Below, in pieces: positions 39,416-49,639 of a DNA stretch of 64,000 nt. Both the position numbers and the translations under genes were made by a program. Origin of the DNA: Monodelphis domestica (taxonomy: Eukaryota; Chordata; Mammalia; Didelphimorphia; Didelphidae); the NCBI RefSeq assembly GCF_027887165.1, contig NC_077235.1:53159895-53223894 (forward strand), read 5' to 3'. A model generated the notes under the pieces. That model worked only from the letters and a program-made list of their open reading frames with translations, was not told the DNA's origin and made no database searches. Numbering within the stretch: the stretch's first letter is position 1; each line of letters begins with the position of its first letter.

Positions 39416-39995
39416 AACTTAACTGTGGAGTAGGCGTTCTAGGTTGGCTGCTTCATGTGCATGCACTGTTCTGGCTTTAGTCCAGATCATCGTCATCTTC
39501 CCTCCCTCCACTCCCATAGATGAGGGAATGGGGAACCCAGGGTGGCCTCACCCACTGAGGACCTTTTCGGAGAATGTTAAAGGTTCTGCACACCTTTGTC
39601 CTGAACTTTCCTCTGCTGGGCCTTTTGAGGGGGGTTTCTGAGAACAGATGCCAGATCCTAAGAGGACTCCCAGCTGGCATCCTCCGGTGACTGAGGTCTG
39701 AAATAGGCCGCTCCCTCCAGGACACCAAGAAAGGCTACTCCCACCCAAGTAAGACCCAGGGAGAAGGGCTTGCTGGAGGGCACGTAAATAATAACTGACA
39801 GGGTGGGGATTCGAACCCCAAATCCAGTGCTTCTTCCCCTAATCCAAGAGACATCTGGAGCCCTTAACATTCTCCTTTGTCCTCCACAGTCATTGCTAAG
39901 TCTCTTATCCATTAGCATATTACACTGGAAAAGCCTTCTAGCACAAAGAGCACATATGAAATGGGAGGCTTTCCATCTTGTTTCCTAAATTTCCT
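39416..39995. other. no gene recognised
   Basis: Unique-looking sequence; a short MIR-head-like piece (gggattcgaaccccaaatcc) lies near 39806. Confidence 0.45.
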
Positions 39996-39997
39996 CG

Positions 39998-40145
39998 CTG
40001 TGTGGCCCTGGGCAGAGTCCCTTCCCCTCCATGAGCCTCAGTTTCCTGACCTGTAAAATGGAAATTGTACCCCATTCGTGAGGTCATCGGGAAGAAGGTG
40101 CTTTGTAAACCATAAAGTACTTGGGCAATGAGAGCTGTTGCCATC
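39998..40145 (+). repeat. MIR/THER 3' half
   Basis: ccctgggcagagtcccttcc, gcctcagtttcctgacctgt aaaatgg and gtgctttgtaaaccataaag. Confidence 0.7.
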
Positions 40146-40614
40146 TCCTGTGTCTTTGGAGGGGGATGGAGACAGGAGCTGAGTGGAAGGAATAGTGAAT
40201 AGCCTCTTCCTCGTGCATCATTTGTGCTAAGGCATCCATCTTCATCCCCTCATCCTCGCCTCTGTTGTCGCTCTCACCACTGTCATTAGGTCATTATTAA
40301 ACAGGCCACAGCCTCCTCGGGCATGCATTATTTTCTTGATCATTTACTCCTGGGCACCATTTAACAAGGCTAGGAGGCAACTGGCACTTCACCCACACCT
40401 TGTTCCGCCCATCTCTGGGCTAGTCCTCGCTCCCCGGTGGAGGAGAAATCACTGGTTTGGGAGTTAGAAGAACCAAACTACAATCCAGAGGCCTCCCCCT
40501 CCCAGGTTTAACTTCTCTCCTCTGTGAAATGGAGAGCTTTAAGCCCAATGATCTACAAGATCCTGGGCAGCTTTGGCATTCTTTGCCCACAGTGGCCGTG
40601 AAAGAGGCTAATGC

Positions 40615-40838
40615 TAGGCTTGATCCAATGAATAGAGCATTGTGGACTTGGGAATCGCAAAGGCCCGAGTTCAAATCCAGTCTCAGATACTTACTAGCTG
40701 TGTAATCCTGGACAAGTTACTTAACCTTTGTTTGCCTCAGTTTCCTCATCTGTAAGATGGGGATAACAATAAATAGTACCTACCTTCCAGGGTGGTTGAG
40801 GGGATCAAATGAAATAACAAACGTAAAGTTCTTTGCTG
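40615..40838 (+). repeat. MIR/THER CORE-SINE, full length
   Basis: Head aatagagcattgtggacttg, gagttcaaatccagtctcag, core tgtaatcctggacaagttac, tail ctcatctgtaagatggggat and terminal caaacgtaaagttctttgct. One of the best preserved MIR/THER copies in the window. Confidence 0.8.
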
Positions 40839-40841
40839 GGG

Positions 40842-40895
40842 GGCAGCTAGGTGGTTCAGTGGATAGAGAGGACAGGAGGCTGGACAACTAATCCC
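40842..40895 (+). repeat. SINE head fragment (MAR1/WSINE-like)
   Basis: gggcagctaggtggttcagt ggatagagagg directly after the MIR tail. Confidence 0.55.
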
Positions 40896-41354
40896 CTGAA
40901 TTCATGACCTGAAACATCTGCCCAGGGTCCTGGAGGAGAACCCACCCTTTTCCCAGAATGCCCTTGACCACTTCCCAGGGGCCTGGCCTCCTGAGCAAAG
41001 GCTGCCCAGCTGGCCTGGAGGAGTCTGTCCAGAGAGTGACCCTATCTAATTAGGTGCCAACATGCACAGGGTCCTACTCTTTCAAGGAAAGCAGGACAGG
41101 CCTGGCCCCCACCCTGGGGGGGGGGTCTGAAATCAGTGGCAGAAGCCGCAGCAAGGCAAGGGCAAGACATATACTCGGCTCCATGGCAGGTCAAGAGCTA
41201 ACATGCCAGATGGCCCTGGGAGGAAAACAATATTTACATCACGTATGGAGCTTAGTATTTGTGGTTTGGATGATGGTAAGGGTCAGAAGGGAGGGGGACT
41301 GGAGAAAGGCCACTCCATCACCCGATTGTTTTCACTGGAGAAGGCTTCCTGGAG

Positions 41355-41375
41355 TGGGTGGGTGGGTGGGTGGCC
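41355..41375. repeat. (GGGT)n, G-quadruplex-capable
   Basis: GTGGGTGGGTGGGTGGGTGG: four close G3 tracts. Confidence 0.85.
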
Positions 41376-41459
41376 CCAATGGAAGAGGAGACAGAGTCTT
41401 TGTGGCCAGGCTGTGGGGACATTCCAGGTCGGAGTTGATAAAGTCTACACAAAGCTTAT

Positions 41460-41590
41460 AGAATTCATTTAACAACCATTTATCAAGTGCCTACTATGTG
41501 CAGAACTCTGGGCTGGGCCCCAGTGCAGATGCCGCTTAGATAAACTGAGGGCCTGACCAAATGGAGCTCAAAGTCTGTTGGGGGGTGGAG
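41460..41590 (-). repeat. L2 3'-end fragment, antisense
   Basis: catttatcaagtgcctacta tgtgcagaactctgggctg and atggagctcaaagtctgttg. Confidence 0.45.
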
Positions 41591-41599
41591 TGGGGTGGT

Positions 41600-42030
41600 A
41601 ATAGCGCTATTTCAGTGAATCTGTCATCTTACTGCTGTGGATGTCTTCTCCAAAAATCCATCCGTGTCTTCTTATCTCCTGTAATTCTCGTCCAAGTTCT
41701 TGAGAAACCCACCATAGGAGAACTCTCCAAGCTGTGGGTCTTCTTCCCGGGCACTCACTCATCTGGATAGTGATGGCTTTGGCACTGACTCTTGGGAGAA
41801 AGTAACGGCTGGTTAATTTTTGGCCACTCATCCTCGTGATGAGTTTCCCCATCATCGTCCTTTGGGTGACCTGGTATTGCGGCTCTCCATGGGGCCGTGG
41901 TGCCCCATGCTCCATGGCTGTAGGGCACCACTGGCAGAATTTTGGTGTCCGAGAAATGGACTCTTGAGGCAGGAAGCAGCATAGGGTCGCCGATGATGCT
42001 AGGCGACCAAATCCACTGGATCACAGGACA
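41600..42030 (-). other. unidentified segment with two overlapping minus-strand ORFs
   Basis: Frames at 41915-41607 (102 codons) and 42024-41755 (89 codons) are open on the minus strand and overlap; neither shows a motif I recognise. Composition is not low-complexity. It could be an old transposon fragment. Confidence 0.3.
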
Positions 42031-42109
42031 AGTCTATGAGGAAGGTGCAAACCTAGAGCTCTTCCAAGTTCACAACCTTCCAGGATCTTGGATCCTTTCC
42101 TCTACCTAC

Positions 42110-42630
42110 ATCACCTCTTCTATCTAATCAATCACTGAGTCTTATCAATTGCACATTTGCATTGCCTTTTTCATCCATCCCTTTTTCTCTATTCCCACTT
42201 CCCCACCCACCCAGTAGAGGCTTCTCATTACTAACCATCTGGACTACTGCAACCCCCCTTCCTGCTTCTATTCTCTCCACCATCCAATTCCCAGAGTATC
42301 TTTTATTGGATATCAACCTGGTTATGTAATGCTTTTGCTCAAAAATCACCAGTGGCTCCCTATTGCCTTCCTAGTAAAAGTTCACATTTCTCTGCCTGGC
42401 ATTCAAGGCTCTCAGTAATCTAGTGCCACAACTCATTCCAGTGTTCTCTCCTGTTAAACTCCTCCACCCACTCCGCTTCAGCCAAAAGGATCTATTTTCT
42501 TCCTGCCAAACACACCCTGTACTTTCCCATCTCTGTACGTTTGCTCTGGCTATTCAGTATTCCTCGAACGCCTTCTCTCCCACTCTTTGTCTGGTAAACT
42601 CCTCTCTATTCTTTTGAACCCAACCCCAAT
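42110..42630 (+). repeat. L2 3' end, about 0.5 kb
   Basis: actaaccatctggactactg, tcaccagtggctccctattg, tggcattcaaggctctcagt and ctctggctattcagtattcc in sense L2 order. Confidence 0.7.
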
Positions 42631-42689
42631 GGCACCTTCTATCTAAAGCGTCTGCTACTTTCTCTGTGTGTGGTTTGGGGCAAAGGCAC

Positions 42690-42785
42690 CTTAATCTCTA
42701 TGGGCCTCAGTTTCCTTATCTCTAAAATGAGAGGGTTGGCTAGGACACTCTCTAAGATCCTTTCCAGCTCTCTGACCCTTTTCTT
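42690..42785 (+). repeat. MIR tail
   Basis: gggcctcagtttccttatct ctaaaatgagagggttggct. Confidence 0.65.
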
Positions 42786-42839
42786 ATTTCCATCTGTTGG
42801 TAATGAATGACTTTCCCCTTCACGGAGGTCCCTCCCCCT

Positions 42840-43016
42840 CATCACTGGCCTGGAAGGGACCTCAGGGACCTCCATTTTCCAGAGGAAGTGCCTGAGGCCC
42901 AGAGAACATATGACTTGCCTAATGTCACAAAGCTAGTGAACGGGAGAGGTAAAATCTGAACCCAGGTCTTCTGATTCCAGGGCCTGCAGCCTTTCCACTG
43001 TATCATGATGCCTGTT
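42840..43016 (-). repeat. MIR, near full length, antisense
   Basis: ggcctggaagggacctcagg, tgcctgaggcccagagaaca and ctgaacccaggtcttctgat. Confidence 0.7.
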
Positions 43017-43059
43017 GTGGGTAGGATCCATTTCTGTGTGTTCAGATCTTCTGCTTCCA

Positions 43060-43185
43060 CTGTGCTGTGAGCTCCATGAGGGCAAGGACTATATCTTGTC
43101 TAAACACGTCTCTCCCCTAATAAGTAGAGATAGACAAGGGACCGACAAATTGATAGATGAACAAAGAAATAAACCAACAAATATG
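43060..43185 (+). repeat. L2 3'-end fragment
   Basis: gtgagctccatgagggcaag gactatatcttgtc, then gatagatgaacaaagaaata-like tail. Confidence 0.5.
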
Positions 43186-43585
43186 GCCTCAATGGTGGGT
43201 GGACATTCCGAGAGGCTGTTCTTGGAAGCAACGGGAAGGACATGCTCTCCCAGCCCCCCAGCTTGGGCTCCCAGTTTCTCCAGCCTCAGATTCTTCCTAT
43301 TGAGGCTCTAGCTCCCAGGGGCGCCCAGGTATGAAGCCTCCCCGAATTTCTTCAGCCCTCTGGGGAAGTGGCTTCTGTTATTTAGCCCAGATTGCTTCTT
43401 GCAGGTCGGGCATTCCCTAGACCTATTATTCCCCCACTGTATCTAGTAACTAGCTTGCCCTCTCCTGCTGCTTGACGATGTTCTAGCTGTTAAGGCTTCA
43501 CCTTTGCAGGCCAGAGAGGCTTCTCTTCTTTTGGGACTGTGTTCATCGGAACCCACACCCCACCCTCTCCCCTGGAGCATTTGAT
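43186..43585. other. no gene recognised
   Basis: Nothing beyond ordinary intergenic or intronic sequence. Confidence 0.5.
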
Positions 43586-43589
43586 TTGG

Positions 43590-43770
43590 CCTTCGCAGAG
43601 AACTGTGGAATGCCAGACCTGGAAAAGACCTTCGAATCTAGGCCAGCCCCTTCATGTTACAGATGGGGAACTTGGCCCAGAAAGTGAGGGAACGAAAGCT
43701 CCCCAAGAGCCCGGCCCAGCCCTTTTTGGTACTCACAACCTCTCTTAGGTGCTTTGTGAATGCTTGTCCA
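43590..43770 (-). repeat. MIR fragment, antisense
   Basis: gaatgccagacctggaaaag accttcg and ttacagatggggaacttggc. Confidence 0.55.
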
Positions 43771-43819
43771 TTGACTGATGGAAGGGCCCAAGGGCCCAGC
43801 CCCTTGGTGCACTAGCAAT

Positions 43820-43975
43820 AGCTGATCCCTATTTAGCCCTTTTAGAGTTTGGAAGACATGTTACATACACTATCACGCTATCTCCACCGAGCTCTGCAGG
43901 TGCTACCAATCTTTCCATCCCCATTTTATAGTTGAAACAGACTCAGTGACATGCCCAGGGTCACATGGTCGGGAT
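43820..43975 (-). repeat. MIR/THER, antisense
   Basis: tagctgatccctatttagcc, ccccattttatagttgaaac and atgcccagggtcacatgg. Confidence 0.6.
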
Positions 43976-44279
43976 GACCAAAGACTGGGGAGGGACATGC
44001 TTTGGGGGAGATGTCCAGCCTGCTTTGTGATGTCACTCAAGAGACATTCCTTGGATCACTGAGCAGGCCAGGCTAAAGCCTTGTGGCCAGAGAGGAAGAC
44101 CTGTCTCAATGAGGAGAACCATGGGTGATCCCTCTAGGCATCGGGGCCCTGGTCACCGTTAGTTTTGCCAGAGAAATTCTCTGGTCAGAATAAATCATGG
44201 AAGCAGGAACTGGACTTGGAGATTTCATTGATGTAGGGAGAATTAGATGAGAAAACTCCTCTCAGTAATACAAGTCTAT

Positions 44280-44850
44280 ACTTTCTCTGCAATTGATAGT
44301 CTTAGAGCAGTTAAATGGGAGCACTGAGAAGCTAAGTTACTTCCTGGAGTCACAGAACCAGTACTTATTAGAGGTAGGATTTGATCCCATATCTTCCTGG
44401 CTGAGAGCACCGCTATCCAATATGCCATACTATCAGATTAGTTCATAAGATCATAGATTTTGAGCTGGAAGGGATGGATCTTAAAGGCCATTGAGTCTAA
44501 CACCCTCTTTTCTTTTCTGTGAAGAAGGGAACTGAGTTACTTAGAAGTTAAGTGACTTACCCAGGGTCACACAGTTAGTATGTGTCTGAGGTGAGACTTG
44601 GACCGAGGTGCTCCTGGCTCCAGGTCTGGTGCCCTATTCACTTGCACCATCTTGCCTCTCAAAGAATGGCAGAGCTAGAAGGGACTTTCAAGATCATATG
44701 TATTCCAAACCACTTTTTAACGGTATGGGAAACAGGCCCAGAGAGGGGAAGTGACTTGATCCTAGGTCACATAGCCATTAAGTAGCAGAGTCCAGTGCCC
44801 AGCCTTATAGCTGGACCACAGTGCCATTGCACCATCCCACATTTGTGAGG
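44280..44850 (-). repeat. three consecutive MIR copies, antisense
   Basis: Ends at about 44435, 44660 and 44850. Landmarks: ttgatcccatatcttcctgg; ttgagctggaagggatggat with tgacttacccagggtcacac; agagctagaagggactttca with gaagtgacttgatcctaggt. All three share one orientation. Confidence 0.7.
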
Positions 44851-45265
44851 TTCTGATCTAGGTATATGGGAAAATTCAGAGAAGACCACTCAGCCTTCTG
44901 AGGGGTCCCGGCAGGGCCAGATCATGGGACTGATACAATTTCCACCATCTTGGCTATCCTCAAGGATTTGAAGGGCCCTCACTTGAAAGGACCTTTAGAT
45001 TTAGGATTATTGAGACTGGGGCCCACAGGGCAGAAAAGTGGACATCAAAGAAGCAGATTCAGACTCCCTCTAATCTAAGGAAAACCTTCTGAGCCCTGAT
45101 AGCTGTCCCCAGGTACAGTGGACTGCCCTAGCCCATCTCTAAAGGTCTTCTGGCAAAATGACCTCTGAGGTCCCTTCCAGCTGGAAGAGTCTTGAGCTAG
45201 GCCTCTAGGCTTCCGATGTATGGGTGGGTGGTGTGGACCACACTAGTTCTGAGGCTGGAGGGGAG
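44851..45265. other. no gene recognised
   Basis: A MIR-tail-like piece (tgacctctgaggtcccttcc) lies near 45160; otherwise nothing. Confidence 0.5.
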
Positions 45266-45273
45266 AGAGGGAG

Positions 45274-45337
45274 AGTGTGTGTTTCTGTCTGTCTGTGTCT
45301 GTGTCTATATCTGTGTCTGTGTCTGTGTTTGTGTCAG
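45274..45337. repeat. (TCTG/TGTC)n microsatellite
   Basis: Imperfect gtgtctgtgtctgtgtctg tract. Confidence 0.9.
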
Positions 45338-45529
45338 GGGAGGTTGTAGTCTTGAGGATCCTAATTATCGAATGGAAAGCTCACTATTATGCTTCCTCCC
45401 CTAATGTCCAGCCTCCGAGGGATCAGTGGAGGAGTAGTATTGAAGGGGGCACTGCTAGGCCTCCTCTGAGATAACCTTCCTGCTTCCTACCCACTGGCTG
45501 GATGGTATATTGACCTAGTTTTTCTGCAA

Positions 45530-45635
45530 GCCTCCTCCTTTGATTGTAAATTCCTTGAGGGCAAGGACTGTGTTTTTGCCTTTGTAGTATTTTCAGTGCT
45601 TGGCACATTGTAAATGCTTTTTAACTGACTGTCAC
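45530..45635 (+). repeat. L2 3' end
   Basis: gattgtaaattccttgaggg caaggactgtg and gtgcttggcacattgtaaat gc. Confidence 0.65.
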
Positions 45636-45734
45636 TGCTCCAGGCCCAGGCCCAGGCTTAGGCTCAGCAGTGGTAATCCCTTGAATTTCTAGAGCGCTTT
45701 CAGATGTTTTTGGAGTGCTTTCTTCTACATTCCC

Positions 45735-45945
45735 TCCTATCAGAGAAGCAACTTGGCTTAGTGGATAGTGTTAGACTTCCTGACAGTCAGGAAGACCTAG
45801 GCTGGATTTCTGCTTCAGACACTTACTGGCCGTGTATCCTAGGCGTGTAAGTCATCTTTCTAAGGCTCAGTTCTCTCATCTGTAAAATGGGCAGGTTGGA
45901 ATTGAGGTTCCTTCTGGTTCTAGCTCTGTGATCAACTTTTGACTA
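45735..45945 (+). repeat. MIR/THER, near full length
   Basis: aagcaacttggcttagtgga head, gtcaggaagacctaggctgg, cagacacttactggccgtgt and ctcatctgtaaaatgggcag. Confidence 0.7.
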
Positions 45946-45984
45946 CTGTACTCAACAAGAATGCAAATGCTTGCAATGGGGTTA

Positions 45985-46601
45985 CTGAGTCAGAAACAAC
46001 TGGTGTGGTCCCTGTCCTCTAGAACTCTATGATGTCTGTTGGGAGGATTCAGTTGGTACATAAAAAGTGAATAAGAGGTAGTTTGAGAAGGGAAGGAGCA
46101 GCAACTTGGGGAGGGGGGAGAAAGAAATCAGAGTAGACTCCCTAGAGGAGGTGGTCTGTCAATTGAGTCCTGAAAGATGATAACAAAGTTTCTGAGAGCA
46201 CAGATGTGGTAGAAATGTATATTCCAGACAGAGGACAGCCTTTTGAAATCATGGAGGTGAGAGAGAGAAGAGAAATCTTGGGCTAGAACATGGAACGTGT
46301 GAAGAACCATTTGAAATGAATCTAAAAAGGAAGGTGGCACCCAGATCGTGGAGTGATTTCAATACCAAGTTGAAGGGGTTGCATTTTATTGCAAAAGCCA
46401 TAGGGAGCCATTGAGGACTTTGGAGTGGGGAAGTAAAACAATCAGACCTGTACCTTAGGGAGAATATCCTGGTATGAAAAAAGATTATCCTGACATATGT
46501 GAAGGATGCATTGGAGAGATAAGAGAGCCTAAAAGCAAAGAGCTATATCGGGGAGCTTCTGTAATAGTCCAAGTGAGAGGTAATGAGGAACTGAGCTTCT
46601 C
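45985..46601 (-). repeat. L2, antisense, left part
   Basis: gtggtccctgtcctctagaa, gggctagaacatggaacgtg, attgcaaaagccatagggag and cagacctgtaccttagggag. It continues beyond the L1 insertion. Confidence 0.6.
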
Positions 46602-46618
46602 AAGAGATGTTGGAATGA
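46602..46618. repeat. L1 target-site duplication, left
   Basis: aagagatgttggaatga, identical to 47192-47208. Confidence 0.92.
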
Positions 46619-47191
46619 CATAGCTGTGCTCTTTGTGGTGGCAAAAAATTGGAAAATGAGGGGATGCCCGTCAATTGGGGAATGGCTGAACAAATTGTGG
46701 GATCTGTTGGTGATGGAATACTCTTGTGCTAAAAGGAATAATAAAGTGGAGGAATTCCATGGAGACTGGAACGACCTCCAGGAAGTGATGCAGAGCGAGA
46801 GGAGCAGAACCAGGAGAACATTGTACACAGAGACTAATACACTGTGGCACAATCGAATGTAATGGACTTCTCTACTAGCAGCAATGGACAATTCTGAGGG
46901 ACTTATGAGAAAGATGCTATCCACATCCAGAGAAAGAACTGTGGGAGTAGAAATGCAGAAGAAAAACAATGGCTTGATCACATGGATATGATTGGGGATG
47001 GAGACTCTTAAGTGATCACCCTAGTACAAACACCAACAACATGGAAATAGATTCTGATCAAGGACACAAGTAATACCCAGTGGAATTGCATATCAGCAAC
47101 GGGAAAGGTGGGGGGAGGAGGGAGGGAAAGAATATGATTCTCGTAACCAAGGAATAATGTTCTAAATTGACTAAATAAATTAATTTAAAAA
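46619..47191 (+). mobile_element. L1, 5'-truncated, with perfect target-site duplication
   Basis: Starts inside the ORF2 C terminus (VVAKNWKMRGCPSIGEWLNK LWDLL), carries the 3' UTR with agagaaagaactgtgggagt and ends in a short A-tail. The 17-base duplications on both sides are identical. It split an antisense L2. Confidence 0.92.
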
Positions 47192-47208
47192 AAGAGATGT
47201 TGGAATGA
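47192..47208. repeat. L1 target-site duplication, right
   Basis: Second copy of aagagatgttggaatga. Confidence 0.92.
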
Positions 47209-47535
47209 GAAAGACTTGACTACTGAGTGGCCAGAGTGGAGTAAGAGAGAGGGAAGAAGGACTCTGAAGCCAGAAACCCAGGTGACTAGGACTCTGTGGC
47301 CCCCTCGATGGCAATAGACAAGTCTGAAGGAGGGTACATTTTAGAGGGGAGAAGAATGAATTCCATTTTGGATATATCGAGTTCGAGTTGCCAATGGGAC
47401 ATTGCTCCGGGAGACAATGTTTACCATGCAGGGCTGGAATTCAAGAGAGAAACCAGTTGTGACTACACAGATCTTTGAGGGATCTACATAGAAGGGATCA
47501 CTGAATTCAAAGGAGCTGCAAAGTAATAAGAATGT
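47209..47535 (-). repeat. L2, antisense, continuation after L1
   Basis: agtggccagagtggagtaag and ttccattttggatatatcga gttcgagttg, the complement of the NMSKTE block, continue the same antisense L2. Confidence 0.6.
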
Positions 47536-47539
47536 TTAG

Positions 47540-47760
47540 AGTAGAGGTTCGTAACCTGGAGCCCATGAACCGCAAAGGAGTCCACAAGCTTGGAAGGGAA
47601 GGAAAAAGATATCTTTAGTTTTACTAACCTTTAACCAAAATTGAGCATCTCCTTGGATTATTTACAAATGCGATGCCCAGAAGGGCTCCAGCCACAAGGC
47701 TTCCCTAGACTACCAAAGAGACCCATGATACAAAAGAGATTGAAAGAGAGTTGGAGACCA
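47540..47760 (+). repeat. small hAT-like DNA transposon, family A
   Basis: agaggttcgtaacctggagc start, agtccacaagcttgg, actaacctttaaccaaaatt middle and ctagactaccaaagagaccc end. Confidence 0.5.
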
Positions 47761-47970
47761 AGAAGGGGAAGAAGGCCCAGGACAGAGCCTTGAAAAGCAC
47801 GAGTGCTTGAAGTGGCCCAAACTCAGTGACACTATGGCCAAGGAAAATGAGAAGTCTCAGTCAGGCAAGAGAAAAACGAGGAGAGAAGCATCGTGCAAGC
47901 TGAGGAAAGAAGGGGTGGTTGGCATGTCAGAAGTTAGAGGGAAAGGAAAATGGAGACTGCAGTTAAGAGG
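47761..47970 (-). repeat. L2-like stretch, antisense
   Basis: ggcccaggacagagccttga continues antisense L2 wording; boundaries uncertain. Confidence 0.4.
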
Positions 47971-47974
47971 ATGG

Positions 47975-48115
47975 TGGGGGCAGCTGGGTAGTTCAGTGGA
48001 TTGAGAGCCAGGCCTAGAGACGGGAGGTGTTAGGTTCAAATCTGGCCTCAGACACTTCCTAGCTGTGTGACCCTGGGCAAGTCACTTAACCCCCATTGCC
48101 TATTTTTTTAAAAAG
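47975..48115 (+). repeat. marsupial tRNA-headed SINE (MAR1/WSINE-like)
   Basis: gggggcagctgggtagttca gtggattgag, ggtgttaggttcaaatctgg and ccctgggcaagtcacttaac, ending in an A-rich tail. Confidence 0.8.
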
Positions 48116-48719
48116 AAGTTATTGGTAACTCAGGAGACAGTGATTGAAGTCCACTGCTTGAGTTCTAGATTATAAGGGATCCAGAGTGAATTCGAGGTGA
48201 AGCAGAGGCGGCATAATTCTCCTTCCAGGGTTTTGATGGTGAAAGGAATGAGCAATGTTTGATGAGAGTTGGAGGAGGGTAACTTCAGGGTCAAGTGAGT
48301 GAGGGAACAAGGAAAGAGCCAGTAGATAAGGGGAGAGAGATGTTCAAAGGGGCAATTCCAGGAAGAGACAGGAGGGGATGGAATCAAGGGCACAAGCAAA
48401 AGGCTTGGCCTTGGCAAGGAGAGCGACTGAAGGAAAAGAGAATGGGGGATGATGTCAGGAAGTTTGGGGAGGTGGTGGAGTAGGAGAGAAAAGAGGGAGC
48501 TCAGAGTGGCTAGTCTTGATTTTTCTCAGAAGAAAGAATGCATGGCCCTCTGCTGAGAGAGTGGGTCGGTTGAAGAGAAAAGAGAGAATTTAGAATAGTC
48601 AACAAAGGGAATGTCAGAATCAATAAAAAGGACTTTCCAGGCATTAGTGAAGGCCCAGCTGAGATTGGTGTGACTATGGGACTTTATCTAAAAGTTCTGG
48701 AGTAGGAATTGAGAAGGCA
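48116..48719 (-). repeat. probable continuation of antisense L2
   Basis: Purine-rich text such as aggcccagctgagattggtg fits L2 upstream sequence, but I cannot anchor it to a motif. Confidence 0.35.
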
Positions 48720-48905
48720 GATTGTAGGGGCAACCAGGGGTGTGCTGGTAAATGTTTAACAACCGGCTTTCAAAAAAAAAGTATACCTGACACTTACACA
48801 TTTAATATCTTAATGATTAACATCTTTCCCATCACTTTCTTAAGTCTAGATAATCAACAAAACAATCAATCAAGCTGTGATAGGGAGTATTTGCAGATTC
48901 CCAAA
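48720..48905. repeat. interspersed repeat, family D, copy 1
   Basis: gtttaacaaccggctttc, then cttaagtctagataatcaac aaaacaatcaatcaag. The same order recurs at 54755-54900. Family unknown, possibly a hAT-like relic. Confidence 0.4.
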
Positions 48906-49635
48906 TCTCACACTGAGAATTGAACAATTGGCCCTCCAGTTGGTTCAAGACAACTCCAGCACAGTCAGGATTTGTCAGCGTGTGAGAGACAACAGGACAA
49001 GACCCAAGAGATTTAAAGCTACATGGGACAGTAGAACTGAACCCATTATCTCTAGGGTCCACGCTATGAAGGCAAGAAAATGAGGCCAAAACATAAAGTG
49101 GTGAAGAGGAGGAGAGAGGGCGGATAGGAGGTCATGATCAGAGGGGAATTTCAGAGCTCAGAGGATCGGGAGGGAGGCAGCCTTGTGGCAGGTGAAGGTG
49201 AGATCTAACTGATCCTCCTGAGAGTATCTGACATGGAGGGGTGAGGAGGTGGACCATAGAAATTGAGGACGTTAGATGTCCTGACAAGGAGATGTCCCCT
49301 TAAGACATTCACGTGTGTACTGAAGTCCCAGGATGCAGATGAGAGTGTTGGCGGGGGATGGAGAGGACAATTGGTCCTCCGGCTTTGTATTCCTTACAAA
49401 AGAAGAAAAGAAGGGCCAGGATCCAGTTTGGGAGAATGATCTGGAGGGGAAGAGATGACTACAGCAAAGATTTGGATAACCCTCGGAGTTCCCTGGGCAG
49501 GGCCAGATAAACGCAGGAACACACAACTTAGCCTCAACTTCACCATATGCAAAATTGTGGAGAGGCAGTGATTGGATGAGATAATCGTGAAGGGCCTTCT
49601 CATTTCTAACATTCCAAGATGGCAAGAGTAGGGTG
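48906..49635. other. no gene recognised
   Basis: Purine-rich sequence, possibly more old LINE (L2 upstream part), without a recognisable frame. Confidence 0.35.
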
Positions 49636-49639
49636 CTGG

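Noticed and set aside
46529-46981. 150-codon minus-strand ORF
   Set aside because: Antisense shadow of an L1 3' end; the same translation appears at 30708 and 58216.
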